Part shown: positions 8,703 to 17,771 of the stretch, piece by piece | Position numbering within the stretch: the first letter of the stretch is position 1 | Layout: every line of letters begins with the position of its first letter | NCBI RefSeq assembly: GCF_020386975.1 | Contig: NZ_JABFNK010000005.1 | Coordinates: forward strand, 124,001 to 188,000 | Length of the DNA stretch: 64,000 bases | Reading direction: 5' to 3' | Source: Thermococcus bergensis | Lineage (GTDB): Archaea; Methanobacteriota_B; Thermococci; Thermococcales; Thermococcaceae | Program-made: the position numbers and the translations under genes | The notes under the pieces: model-generated | The model's database searches: none | The model's input: only the letters and a program-made list of their open reading frames with translations | What the model was told of the DNA's origin: nothing

Positions 8703-10013
8703 GTGGGGTTGTTAACAATTTTGAGAAAGATATTTATTAGGTTGTTAAGAAGGTATCTTGAATACTCAATTTTAAGAAAGATATTTATTGGATTGATCTT
8801 AGGTGCAATTTACGGGTTGGTAGTGGGGTCTAGTGGGCACCCTGAAGCAGCGACTGCAATAAAACCCCTCGGTGACCTCTTTGTTAGACTCTTGAAAATG
8901 CTAGTGATGCCAATCATTCTGGCCTCATTGGTCGTCGGTGCCGCGAGCATAAGTCCAGCGAGGCTTGGAAGGGTAGGTATAAAGATAGTGCTGTACTATA
9001 TGGTAACATCAGCCTTCGCAGTCTTTATAGGGCTCTTAATGGCAAACATCTTCAAGCCAGGCATTGGGCTTGAGCTCGGTGCAGGGGAAGGAAAGGCAAT
9101 AGAGGCGCAGGCTCCGTCCCTCGTGCAGACTCTCCTAAACATCGTGCCCACGAATCCTTTTGCAGCCCTTGCAAATGGTGATGTCTTGCCAACAATATTC
9201 TTCGCCATTGTCCTGGGAATATCCCTCAGCTACCTTATGAACAGCGAAAACGAGAGGATCAAAAACTCAGCAACAACCCTTTACAATGCCTTCGATGGAC
9301 TGGCAGAAGCTATGTACAAAATCGTTAGGGGAGTAATGCAGTATGCACCAATAGGTGTTTTTGCGTTGATAGCCTACGTTCTAGCAACCCAAGGGGTAAA
9401 AGTTGTTGGGCCTCTGGCAAAAGTTACAGTGGCGGTTTACCTTGGTCTGGTAATTCAAATAGTGTTCGTCTATGGACTACTCCTTAAGGTCTTTGGCCTA
9501 GACTTGGTCAAGTTCCTAAATAAAGCTAAGGATGCAATGATCACTGCATTCGTCACAAGGAGCTCAAGCGGTACTTTACCGGTAACAATGCGTGTTGCAG
9601 AGGAAAACCTGGGAGTTTCAAAGAGCATTTACTCATTTACACTTCCATTGGGTGCTACGATCAACATGGACGGTACCGCTTTATACCAGGGTGTTTGTGC
9701 GATGTTCATTGCCAATGCGATCGGACAGCCCTTGCCATTCACCCAGCAGCTTGTAATAGTGATCACAGCAGTTTTGGCTTCAATTGGAACCGCAGGTGTG
9801 CCTGGAGCTGGGGCTATAATGCTCGCAATGGTCCTGGAAAGCGTTGGATTGCCGCTAGAGCCCGGAAGTGCGGTGGCTTTAGCTTATGCAATGATACTCG
9901 GAATTGACGCCATCCTCGATATGGGCAGAACAATGGTCAACGTTACCGGCGACTTGGCAGGAACAACAATAGTTGCAAAAACTGAAGGAGAACTCGACGA
10001 AAGTAAGTGGTGA
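8703..10013 (+). CDS. Sodium/aspartate (dicarboxylate) symporter, GltPh type
   Basis: This 436-residue protein is a close relative of the structurally known Pyrococcus GltPh and Thermococcus GltTk, trimeric elevator-type transporters that take up aspartate with three sodium ions. Hallmarks are the HP1 '[10 protein letters not shown]', the '[10 protein letters not shown]' sodium site, the HP2 '[10 protein letters not shown]' and the TM8 motif '[12 protein letters not shown]'. GTG 8703 is chosen because GGGGGGTGA ends five bases before it. The N-terminus carries about 17 extra residues caused by a 51-base in-frame duplication (8716-8744 resembles 8767-8795). The promoter has been hit by an IS. 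Confidence 0.95.
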   Translation: MGLLTILRKIFIRLLRRYLEYSILRKIFIGLILGAIYGLVVGSSGHPEAATAIKPLGDLFVRLLKMLVMPIILASLVVGAASISPARLGRVGIKIVLYYMVTSAFAVFIGLLMANIFKPGIGLELGAGEGKAIEAQAPSLVQTLLNIVPTNPFAALANGDVLPTIFFAIVLGISLSYLMNSENERIKNSATTLYNAFDGLAEAMYKIVRGVMQYAPIGVFALIAYVLATQGVKVVGPLAKVTVAVYLGLVIQIVFVYGLLLKVFGLDLVKFLNKAKDAMITAFVTRSSSGTLPVTMRVAEENLGVSKSIYSFTLPLGATINMDGTALYQGVCAMFIANAIGQPLPFTQQLVIVITAVLASIGTAGVPGAGAIMLAMVLESVGLPLEPGSAVALAYAMILGIDAILDMGRTMVNVTGDLAGTTIVAKTEGELDESKW

Positions 10014-10110
10014 TTTTTCTTTTCACTCTCTTTTTCAGCGTTATCGATGAATAGAGTTAAATACTCTATCACCATTTAGTTTTTGGAACAAAAAACATTG
10101 AGGGATAAAA

Positions 10111-11538
10111 ATGAAAAGGTTAGGAAGTTTTTTGATAATTTTACTTTTGGGCCTTTCTTTTGTTCAGGTGGAGGCTATAGATTATTATAAGGAGGAATTT
10201 ACGCTCAAAGTTGGGGTGCTTCGAAACGGGGATGCTCAAATAACGGTAGTGACTTCTATCCTGGGTCCAAAAGACAAGATACAAGAAGAGATTGCCAGCA
10301 TATTAAATCAAACAAACCTTACCGAAGAAGAAGCAGTAGCAAAATTTGAGGAAGAGCAGCTGAGCAGCTATATCGCCAGTTTAAAAAACACAGGAGTGGA
10401 GACTAAAAATCAAACCTTCAAAGTGACCAGCATTAGGGAGGACAATTTCACGGTAGTTTTCACAGCGTATGCAGAGAAGTTTGCCAATTACTATTCATAC
10501 GACGGCTACTGGGAAATAATAGTTGACCCGACTAGGGGATATGGAGCTATGCAAATTCCAGACACTGGACTTTCTCAAAAAATGGAACTTCACAGCACGT
10601 TTATTATAGAGCTCCCTGAAGGGGCGGAGCTGGTTGAATACCCCCAAGCGTACGCAAAGGAATTCGGCCAGAGCAAATTTTCCGTAACGTCAAAAGTGGA
10701 AGGTAATAAAGTCATCATAAGCTCTGATATCTACCTGGAAGAAAACCTTTCTCCAGAAGGATTCAGAGCACTCTTCGGTGATTACAATGCATTTTACATT
10801 CGCTACACAACCCCCTATGAAGGAGAAGAAACATATCAATCAGTAAAGACTGAGCAGTATCTAAGGGCGGAGATTTTAGATGATGGGACTACCGAGTTAT
10901 TCATAAGAGATACCTACATTGAACCAAAAGAGCAAGTAGAATTCATAAAGCTTCAAATAAACCTTATGGGGGCGGAGAATGTTACCGGTCTGATCCTCCA
11001 AAACTATCTTCAGGGGATGGTAGCTCAAGGGATGACCGTGGAAGACGCAAATGCAAGCATATTAGGCTTGGACAAAGAAGGGCCCTTGACAATAGAGACC
11101 AACTACCTACTGAAAAACTTTACCAAGTTGATAAATGGAACCTACGAATATTCCTTTGATCCAACACTTCTAAATCCTTCACAACTGGGATACAGGGCCC
11201 AAAACGAAATAAACCAGAGCCTAAAAATTGAATTCATCCTCCCGCCGGAAGCGGAAATTGTTGAGGTGCCAAAGAACATAAGCAGAGAAGTCAAAGGAAA
11301 CACGTATTTCCTTTCCACAAAAGTTGATGGGAACAGGATTTTAATAACGGCCAACGTATTCGTAAGATACGGTGCCCCATTTGAAGACGTGTATTCCCTT
11401 GTAGGGGACGTTGAGAGAGGTTACATCAGATACAGGCTGTCATCGGAAGGAACCAACTTAACGACTACCCAGATAGCCGGAGTAGCGGGAGCGGTAATTT
11501 TGGTGGGTGTAGCTATTTTCATGCTGAAGAAAAGGTAG
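10111..11538 (+). CDS. Large cell-surface protein with two repeated domains
   Basis: The 475-residue product has an N-terminal signal peptide (about residues 1-22) and a C-terminal membrane helix followed by a short basic tail, so it should be displayed outside the cell and anchored at its C-terminus. The exterior part is made of two related halves: about residues 25-235 and 245-450 each end in a similar 'KV-G-...-YIRY' block. Many Asn-X-Ser/Thr sites suggest N-glycosylation. I do not recognise a named family; no catalytic motif is seen. It stands alone with a TATA-like TTAAATACT at 10055. Confidence 0.65.
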   Translation: MKRLGSFLIILLLGLSFVQVEAIDYYKEEFTLKVGVLRNGDAQITVVTSILGPKDKIQEEIASILNQTNLTEEEAVAKFEEEQLSSYIASLKNTGVETKNQTFKVTSIREDNFTVVFTAYAEKFANYYSYDGYWEIIVDPTRGYGAMQIPDTGLSQKMELHSTFIIELPEGAELVEYPQAYAKEFGQSKFSVTSKVEGNKVIISSDIYLEENLSPEGFRALFGDYNAFYIRYTTPYEGEETYQSVKTEQYLRAEILDDGTTELFIRDTYIEPKEQVEFIKLQINLMGAENVTGLILQNYLQGMVAQGMTVEDANASILGLDKEGPLTIETNYLLKNFTKLINGTYEYSFDPTLLNPSQLGYRAQNEINQSLKIEFILPPEAEIVEVPKNISREVKGNTYFLSTKVDGNRILITANVFVRYGAPFEDVYSLVGDVERGYIRYRLSSEGTNLTTTQIAGVAGAVILVGVAIFMLKKR

Positions 11539-11587
11539 CATTAGGTTTTTAATTTCTCTTTTTCTATTATTTTGTTAGGTGGTGTAA

Positions 11588-12232
11588 ATGACGAGAAAAC
11601 TCTACTATGAGGATGCATATTTGAAGGAAGCTAAGGCAAAGGTAATCCAGATAAAGGAGAATGCCTTGCTTTTAGACCAGACCATATTCTATCCAACCGG
11701 AGGGGGACAGCCCCACGATACGGGCACTATAAATGAAGTTAGAGTTTTAGACGTCTACAGAGATGAAAGCGGGAATGTGTGGCACGTCGTAGAAGATTCG
11801 AGTCCCTTCAGCGTTGGAAACGAAGTGGAATTAAAACTCGACTGGGAGAGGCGCTATAAGCTTATGAGAATCCATACAGCACTGCACCTCTTAGACCATG
11901 TTTTCAATGAAGTTCTTGGAAAAGGAAACTGGCAGTTACATGGAAGCGGCATGAGCCCGGAAAAGGGAAGATACGATTTAAGATATCCTGAAAACCTCAA
12001 TCAATACAAAGAAAAAATAATCGAACTCTTTAACCGCTATGTTGATGAGGGTGGAGAAGTCAAAATCTGGTGGGAAGGGGAGAAGAGGCTAACCCAAATC
12101 AGGGACTTTGAAATCCTCCCATGCGGAGGGACACATGTGAAGGACATTAAGGAGATAGGACATATAAAAAAGCTCAAACGCTCAAGTGCGGGAAAGGGAG
12201 TGCAGAGAATAGAAATATGGCTTGAAGATTAA
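11588..12232 (+). CDS. alaX: Alanyl-tRNA editing protein AlaX-M
   Basis: A free-standing trans-editing enzyme that hydrolyses serine mis-attached to tRNA-Ala. It carries the zinc-binding motifs HTALH (HxxxH) near residue 96 and CGGTH (Cys-x3-His) near residue 180, preceded by the N-terminal 'FYPTGGGQPHDTG' segment shared with AlaRS. Its 214 residues match the medium-size AlaX-M form. ATG 11588 follows GGTGGTG. The tRNA-Leu gene is downstream on the same strand. Confidence 0.95.
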   Translation: MTRKLYYEDAYLKEAKAKVIQIKENALLLDQTIFYPTGGGQPHDTGTINEVRVLDVYRDESGNVWHVVEDSSPFSVGNEVELKLDWERRYKLMRIHTALHLLDHVFNEVLGKGNWQLHGSGMSPEKGRYDLRYPENLNQYKEKIIELFNRYVDEGGEVKIWWEGEKRLTQIRDFEILPCGGTHVKDIKEIGHIKKLKRSSAGKGVQRIEIWLED

Positions 12233-12257
12233 ACTGCGAGTGGGCCATGTGGATTAG

Positions 12258-12270
12258 AAAGATTTAAAAG
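12258..12270 (+). promoter_or_regulatory. Promoter of tRNA-Leu
   Basis: AGAAAGATTTAAAAG is a BRE plus TATA centred about 30 bases upstream of the mature tRNA 5' end, the normal spacing for an archaeal tRNA gene. Confidence 0.5.
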
Positions 12271-12295
12271 CCCTTTGGAATTCATTTACTAACGC

Positions 12296-12383
12296 GCGGG
12301 GGTTGCCGAGCCTGGTCAAAGGCGCGGGATTCAGGGTCCCGTCCCGTAGGGGTTCCGGGGTTCAAATCCCCGCCCCCGCACCA
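12296..12383 (+). tRNA. tRNA-Leu (anticodon CAG)
   Basis: A complete class II tRNA of 88 bases including an encoded CCA. The 7-bp acceptor stem pairs GCGGGGG (12296-12302) with CCCCCGC (12373-12379), discriminator base A. The anticodon stem-loop is CGGGA-TTCAGGG-TCCCG, giving anticodon CAG. The long variable arm (CCCGTAGGGG) is typical of Leu, and the T arm is CGGGG-TTCAAAT-CCCCG. No intron is visible. Confidence 0.95.
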
Positions 12384-12414
12384 TTCTGTTCAAATTTTAA
12401 AAGAAGAAAAAGGC

Positions 12415-13542
12415 TCATCTTGTTATCTGTACTTCTTTCATGAGTTCTAAGGGCTCAGGATGCTTCTCAAAGTACTCCCTAACGGGCTTGAGTAGCTCTA
12501 TTAAGTATTCAGCAACCGCATTCTTTAGGTCAAGTGGGTGTATCTTGCCCTCGGCAAAGTCCTTCTTGAGTTCTTCGAATGTTGTATACGTCACATCTCC
12601 TCCAAACTTGGCCGGCCTGTGAATTGTGAACTCCGTTGGTTCTTCTCTAAAGATTATGTGCTCAGCCCAGTCAAGCACCGGGTTGTATTTGACTTCTCTT
12701 GCCGGACAGAATGCCTTTCTAAGTTTTTGTTTTATTTCTTCTGGGCTGTCGTGGATGAAGACGGCCGAATAGGGTTTGCTCTTGCTCATCTTCATTGCCG
12801 CTTTGATTTCCTTGAACTCCTCCTCACTTTCAATTGGCCATTTTGGAGGCTCCTGGAGGCCTAAGAGGAGGTGGTGGTGAACAGCGATGGGCTTTACCTT
12901 CTCCCCGTTCCAAACAAGCGGATGATACTTTAGCTTCTCTGCAACCTCAATAGCAATGACATGGGCTTTTCTCTGATCCATTCCTGCATGAGCTATGTTA
13001 ACTCCCTGGTAGAAAATATCCGCAACCTGCATGGCCGGATAGATTAGCTTTGCGAAGTCAATTGACTCTCCCATCTGTCTTCCCATAATTGTTATAGAGC
13101 GTAGCATTCTTGCCAGGGTGACGTTTTTTGAAATATCAATGACTGTCCTCCAGTAATCTCCTTTCTCTAAAATCTCGCTGGCCAGAACGAATTCTACCTT
13201 ATCTGGATCGCCGCCCATAACCTTAATGCTCTGCTTCATACCTTCCTTGAAGTAAGTTAGGGCAACCTTCTGTATGACTTCGAGGTCTCCCCCGAGCTTA
13301 TCGTTAATCCAGCTGTGCCAGTCCGCAAGGAATATCCTCGTTTTTATTCCGGCTTTTTGAAAGTCGGCTATCTTTGCACCGGCCATTAATCCTGTGCCAA
13401 GGTGAATGTAACCGCTTATTTCAAATCCTATGTAGTGCTGCAGTGGCATTCCAATTTCCAGTAAATGTCTGAGGTTCTCAACTGTCAGCACTTCCTCAGT
13501 AGGCTTCCTCGTTATCAGTGCTATTTTTTCTTCGATATCCAT
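12415..13542 (-). CDS. tyrS: Tyrosyl-tRNA synthetase
   Basis: Class I synthetase of archaeal type, charging tRNA-Tyr. The HIGH-like signature is 'GYIHLGTG' near residue 45 and the KMSKS loop appears exactly as KMSKS near residue 250. Tyrosine-binding residues lie in 'MQVADIFYQG' and the adjacent 'GMDQRKAH' segment. At 375 residues it has the usual archaeal length with a short C-terminal domain. GGTGG precedes ATG 13542 (complement at 13546-13552). It converges on the tRNA-Leu gene. Confidence 0.96.
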   Translation of the reverse strand: MDIEEKIALITRKPTEEVLTVENLRHLLEIGMPLQHYIGFEISGYIHLGTGLMAGAKIADFQKAGIKTRIFLADWHSWINDKLGGDLEVIQKVALTYFKEGMKQSIKVMGGDPDKVEFVLASEILEKGDYWRTVIDISKNVTLARMLRSITIMGRQMGESIDFAKLIYPAMQVADIFYQGVNIAHAGMDQRKAHVIAIEVAEKLKYHPLVWNGEKVKPIAVHHHLLLGLQEPPKWPIESEEEFKEIKAAMKMSKSKPYSAVFIHDSPEEIKQKLRKAFCPAREVKYNPVLDWAEHIIFREEPTEFTIHRPAKFGGDVTYTTFEELKKDFAEGKIHPLDLKNAVAEYLIELLKPVREYFEKHPEPLELMKEVQITR

Positions 13543-13791
13543 TTACACCACCTACCCACACATAGGAAAATAGCTCTTTTAAGTATTTTCTCTAACCGGA
13601 CATTAAAGCAACTACCAGAAAACCAATAAGCCATTACGTGGCAAAAAGTGAGGGAAAGCTGGAAATCTCTCGTCTTTTACCGCATTGTTGGAGAGCCTGC
13701 TTTTGGGGTACACACATCAGTTGCAACAAAGGGACGTATATTTACTGAATGGAGAAAAGAATTTCATATCCATAAAAATGTGCATATGCAC

Positions 13792-13803
13792 AAAGTTTAT
13801 ATG
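13792..13803 (+). promoter_or_regulatory. BRE/TATA promoter
   Basis: CAAAGTTTATATG is a clear TATA element about 38 bases before ATG 13835, which has GGTGA just upstream. Confidence 0.55.
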
Positions 13804-13834
13804 TCATAAATTTCAATCATTTTCGGTGATGCAA

Positions 13835-14233
13835 ATGAGGATTGCAATCCCGGCTGAAGATGATAAAGGTTTAGAGAGCAAGGTAAGCGGGCATTTTGGG
13901 AGGGCAAAATACTTCGTTTTCGTGGATGTGGAAGAAAACCAGATTAAAGGTGCAGAGGTCGTTGAAGTCCCCTTCGATGAACATGCCCCTGGAGATTTAC
14001 CTAACTTTGTGAAAGAACACGGCGGCAGTGTGGTTCTAGCTTACGGAATGGGAAGGAGAGCAATAGATTATTTCAACCAGCTCGGCATTGAGGTCGTTAC
14101 CGGGGCTTACGGAAAGATTAAGGATGTAGTAGAAGCTTTTATCCATCAGGTTCTTGAGGTTGACCCACACTGGAAAGAAAAAATCGAGCGAGAAAAAGAG
14201 CACGGAGGGGAATGCGGGGAGCATGGGTGTTAA
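13835..14233 (+). CDS. NifX/NafY-type cluster-binding protein (Nitro_FeMo-Co domain)
   Basis: A 132-residue protein of the dinitrogenase Fe-Mo cofactor biosynthesis family. The motif 'SGHFGRAKYFV' near residue 18 and 'GMGRRAIDYF' near residue 74 are typical. In non-diazotrophic archaea such proteins are thought to bind or carry Fe-S clusters; the exact partner is unknown. The C-terminus is rich in His, Glu and Cys ('HGGECGEHGC'), which could bind metal. Downstream on the same strand is a radical SAM enzyme, but 190 bases separate them. Confidence 0.85.
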   Translation: MRIAIPAEDDKGLESKVSGHFGRAKYFVFVDVEENQIKGAEVVEVPFDEHAPGDLPNFVKEHGGSVVLAYGMGRRAIDYFNQLGIEVVTGAYGKIKDVVEAFIHQVLEVDPHWKEKIEREKEHGGECGEHGC

Positions 14234-14425
14234 TGACCGCTTTAAAAACACTTTTCTTTCCCATGTCTTCCGTGAAAACATCTACCGCACATGTGAGGGG
14301 TTAATTATAATTAGTTTGCAATCATAATTTTAATTGAATAAGGAGACTTTTTTCAAATTTTGCCGTTATAATTCAATGTAAAATCCATTCTGGAAATTTT
14401 AATAAAACTGCCGGGAGGTGATATT

Positions 14426-16027
14426 ATGAGTGAAGACAGCGAGGACCAAATTAAACGTGCTCTCCTTGCTTTCAAGCTTATTCTGGGCAATCCTATTTCG
14501 AGGAAACTTATAAAGCCTTCTCTAAAAAAATACGAAATAAATGGGAGAGAGATGCCTGCTTTGTATTGGGCTCTCGCTCTTTATGCTGGTGAGAATATTA
14601 GATGTCCCGTAACGGTGAGATTTCAGGCTGATGTTATCAAACTCCTCTTAAAGCTTGGTATCAAGATTGCGAGGGGGAATGAAGAAGCAGTCAAAGAAGC
14701 TCTCTTAAGGGATCCACACATAAGAAGGGGAATTTGGGTTGTGCTTGAGGGCATAGCAAAGTATGGTGTTACCGTTCCCCAGCGTCTAGCCAGTCCCTTC
14801 CTGATAGTGTGGAACTTCACGAACATGTGCAATTTTAGATGCAAGCACTGCTACCAGAGGGCCGACAAGCCCTTACCAAGCGAGCTCTCTCTTGAAGAAA
14901 AAATAAAATTAGTGGATCAGCTGGACAGGGCAGGAGTTGCCGCAGTGGCACTGAGCGGGGGCGAACCAACCATTCATCCTCACTTCTACCGCGTTGTCAA
15001 AGAACTCGCTTCTAGAGGAATACACACTTCAGTTGCAACAAACGGATGGACTTTTGCCAATAAAGAGAATCTCAAAAAGGCAGTTGACCTTGGCTTGAAA
15101 TACGTTGAAGTTTCCATAGACTCAGCGAATCCAAAGAAACATGACGAATTTAGAGGGATTCCTGGAGCCTGGGAGCGTGCGATAAAAGCCCTTGAGAATG
15201 CCGTTGAACTTGGAGTAAGCCACGGAATGGCAGTTGTTATGGATAAAGAAACTTTCCAAGAAATTGACGATATTCTCGACCTGGCAGAAACCATCGGGGT
15301 AAAGAGGGTTATCTTCTTCAATCTGGTACCCACAGGTAGAGCTGAAGACATGATAAATGTTGATCTAAGCCCCGAAGAACGTGAAAAGTTCATGAAAGCG
15401 GTTTACATGCAAATGAAAAAGAGAAAATTTGAAATACTAACAACAGCTCCCCAATATGCCCGTATAACCCTTATGGAGTCCAAGGGCAAAAACATCACTC
15501 CCGCCCACTTCTACATTGGAGAGAACAATGCTGTTAAAACTCTAGCAGAGTTCATAGGTGGGTGTGGAGCAGGAAGGATCTACGCTGGAATTGAACCCGA
15601 TGGAACTGTGGTTCCATGTGTTTTCTTGCCGCTTCCAGTGGGAAACGTGAGAACGAAGAATTTCAAGCAAATATGGGAAGGGAGCAAAATCATGAACTTC
15701 CTCCGTGATAGAGACAACTTCACAGGAAAATGTAGGACATGCCCCTATAGAAACATATGTGGAGGTTGCAGGGCAAGAGCCTATCACTATACCTTGGATC
15801 TGCTTGGAGATGATCCAGGGTGTATGATAAACAAGGGAGTGTGGGAAGAAATCGTGAAACACGGCAAACCAAAGGGAATAACCGAAGTAAGCTGGGTTAA
15901 CGAGAGTGTTATCATGAGAACTCCCATATTCTACGTCCCGAGCTACTACAGAGCCATAGAAGCAAAAGGAGAGAAGTTCCTCATCAAAGAGAGCGAAATA
16001 AAAACAAGAGAAAAACTTAGTGCATGA
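14426..16027 (+). CDS. Radical SAM protein with SPASM domain
   Basis: A 533-residue radical SAM enzyme. The S-adenosylmethionine-binding cluster motif is CNFRCKHC (Cys-x3-Cys-x2-Cys) at about residue 132, followed by 'LSGGEP'. The C-terminal SPASM region binds extra Fe-S clusters, with 'CRTCPYRNICGGCRARAY' and a following Cys at about residue 465. The first 120 residues form an additional N-terminal domain without known motif. SPASM enzymes modify peptides or proteins or help build cofactors; the target here cannot be told. GGGAGGTGA precedes ATG 14426. Its tail converges on the minimal SUF pair. Confidence 0.9.
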   Translation: MSEDSEDQIKRALLAFKLILGNPISRKLIKPSLKKYEINGREMPALYWALALYAGENIRCPVTVRFQADVIKLLLKLGIKIARGNEEAVKEALLRDPHIRRGIWVVLEGIAKYGVTVPQRLASPFLIVWNFTNMCNFRCKHCYQRADKPLPSELSLEEKIKLVDQLDRAGVAAVALSGGEPTIHPHFYRVVKELASRGIHTSVATNGWTFANKENLKKAVDLGLKYVEVSIDSANPKKHDEFRGIPGAWERAIKALENAVELGVSHGMAVVMDKETFQEIDDILDLAETIGVKRVIFFNLVPTGRAEDMINVDLSPEEREKFMKAVYMQMKKRKFEILTTAPQYARITLMESKGKNITPAHFYIGENNAVKTLAEFIGGCGAGRIYAGIEPDGTVVPCVFLPLPVGNVRTKNFKQIWEGSKIMNFLRDRDNFTGKCRTCPYRNICGGCRARAYHYTLDLLGDDPGCMINKGVWEEIVKHGKPKGITEVSWVNESVIMRTPIFYVPSYYRAIEAKGEKFLIKESEIKTREKLSA

Positions 16028-16060
16028 ACATTTTTTCCAGTTTTTAAACCAAATGAAAAA

Positions 16061-17011
16061 TCATTCCCTCAGAAGCCCCTTGATTATCAGCTCCGCCGCC
16101 TCTTCCTCAGTCAATCCCTTTGCCATGAGCTGCATCAGCTGTGCTTCGTTTATCCTCCCTATAGATGCTTCATGGGTGAGTTCTGCTTTATCGTTTTTCA
16201 CACGAAGCAGAGGAATCGTTTGGACATCAGCGTTCCCCTTCACAATCTCGTGACACTCCACGTGCCCCTTCGTGTAGTCCCCGAGGCCATACGCCTCGTT
16301 AATTACATTTGCCCTTGCATCATCGAAGGCTATTACTGTGGTCTTTAGATTCGCCTTTGCATGACTTCCCTTCAAATATGCCACCTCTTTAACTTCCACG
16401 GAATCGTCTTTAACAGCTTTTATTTTTGAAACAAGCTCTGTCACAGCGTAATCGTCAAGTTCAGCCGTCATCTCAAGTTTAAGATCCTTTGCTCGATGCT
16501 TAGTTAATGAGAACTTCCCCGTGTACCTTCCTCTTTTCCCAACTTCTACCTCCGTCTTGCTGAACATTTTCACGCCTTCCCCATGAACGTGTTCATCTTC
16601 ATAGACAACTGATGACCCCTCACCAATCCTGATTTTCGCGTATGCTTCATGGGTGAAGTCCTTGGCATAGGGAAAAATACAATGGGAGAGGAATTTAACT
16701 TTAGAATTCTTTCCGATGGTTATGTCAAAAATTACCCTCTGATACCCCTCATCTTTTAAAAATCCGGTGCATAGATGAATAGGGAACGGGAGTTCAGTTC
16801 CATCTGCTATTCTCACTTCAGCTTTAACGCCGTTCTCTATTTCCTCACCGACTATTTCAACGCCTTCAACGTTGTTTAATCCAATTATTTTGTCTCCACT
16901 TATAATTATCGCAGCTACCCTGTCTCCAAACAAGGAGGTATCAAGGCCCTCTTTTTTGTAAATCTCCACCAGTGCTTCGTATTCCTTTACTCGATCGATC
17001 TTAATGACCAT
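16061..17011 (-). CDS. SufB/SufD-like scaffold of a minimal SUF-like system
   Basis: A 316-residue SufBD-fold protein, much shorter than the full SufB at 47858-49285. Its beta-helix core ends in the typical 'LTHEASIGRINEAQLMQLMAKGLTEEEA' family block (shown here only by its first residues: LTHEASIGRI). It forms a two-gene operon with the SufC-like ATPase upstream, overlapping it by a few bases. Such B-C pairs (called SmsBC in some work) are proposed to be the ancestral form of the SUF Fe-S assembly machine. Start ATG 17011 lies inside the end of the ATPase gene. Confidence 0.85.
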   Translation of the reverse strand: MVIKIDRVKEYEALVEIYKKEGLDTSLFGDRVAAIIISGDKIIGLNNVEGVEIVGEEIENGVKAEVRIADGTELPFPIHLCTGFLKDEGYQRVIFDITIGKNSKVKFLSHCIFPYAKDFTHEAYAKIRIGEGSSVVYEDEHVHGEGVKMFSKTEVEVGKRGRYTGKFSLTKHRAKDLKLEMTAELDDYAVTELVSKIKAVKDDSVEVKEVAYLKGSHAKANLKTTVIAFDDARANVINEAYGLGDYTKGHVECHEIVKGNADVQTIPLLRVKNDKAELTHEASIGRINEAQLMQLMAKGLTEEEAAELIIKGLLRE

Positions 17012-17720
17012 CACTCATCCCTTCCAAAAGGGGACACTTTCCACAGGCCCTCTTATAATATTCAACAACTTCGTCAGAGAAACCTTTTCTCACCACTTTT
17101 CCACCACAAACAAAATAACTGAAGTCCGTTTTCTTTGCAATTTCTTCGTGATGGGTAATTAAAATTACCGTAGTTCCAACTTTTTTCAAATATCCCAAAA
17201 TTCTGTCTATCAGCTCACTTGCTGTTATATCCAAACCGGAATCCGGTTCGTCGAGTATAGCATACTTCGGTTTTAAGAGAAGAATAGATGCAAGCTCAAT
17301 TCTTTTCCTTTCTCCCCCACTAAGACTCCTATCGACAAACCTGTGACAGTAGAGTTCATATGGCAGTCCAACGATTTCAAGAACTCCCTTTACATCCCTC
17401 GTATCTACATTCAGTTTTCCTCCGAGCGTGAGGTATTCCTCAACGGTTATCCCATCATAACGAGCTGGCTCCTGCCAGAGCAGTGTAATTCCAAGCTTAG
17501 CCCTTTCTGTGATACCCAGGTCGGTTATGTCCCTTTCGTCGAGCAAAACCTTCCCTTCACTTGGCTTTATAACCCCCATCAAAATATAGGCTATAGTGGA
17601 TTTTCCAGCACCATTCGGGCCTAAAATAGAATAACTCATGCCTTCCTTAAAGCGCATGTTGATGTTTTCTAGTATTTTTCTGCCATCTGTGGAATAGGTA
17701 ACGTTTCTAAGAACCAACAT
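17001..17720 (-). CDS. SufC-like ABC ATPase of a minimal SUF-like system
   Basis: A 239-residue soluble ABC ATPase. It shows Walker A GPNGAGKS, signature LSGGERKR, and Walker B 'YAILDEPDSGLD', the last being typical of SufC. It would power Fe-S assembly on the SufB-like partner encoded directly downstream. ATG 17720 is selected because the protein then begins with the first strand of the ABC fold. The longer open frame runs into the IS and is spurious. A TATA-like TTTAAA (17751-17756) lies about 30 bases upstream, so translation may be leaderless or nearly so. The IS copy 2 sits just beyond this promoter. Confidence 0.87.
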   Translation of the reverse strand: MLVLRNVTYSTDGRKILENINMRFKEGMSYSILGPNGAGKSTIAYILMGVIKPSEGKVLLDERDITDLGITERAKLGITLLWQEPARYDGITVEEYLTLGGKLNVDTRDVKGVLEIVGLPYELYCHRFVDRSLSGGERKRIELASILLLKPKYAILDEPDSGLDITASELIDRILGYLKKVGTTVILITHHEEIAKKTDFSYFVCGGKVVRKGFSDEVVEYYKRACGKCPLLEGMSDGH

Positions 17721-17771
17721 GGATATCAAAGGGGTCTCATGTGAAGGAAATTTAAAGTTTTCTGAACATTT

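Noticed and set aside
13685-13834. Longer N-terminus for the NifX-like protein
   Set aside because: The region contains the TATA box of the gene; the family begins at ATG 13835.
14426-16027. Naming the SPASM protein as the tungsten cofactor-modifying protein of aldehyde ferredoxin oxidoreductase
   Set aside because: No aldehyde oxidoreductase gene is adjacent and the N-terminal domain is longer than expected, so the assignment is not supported.
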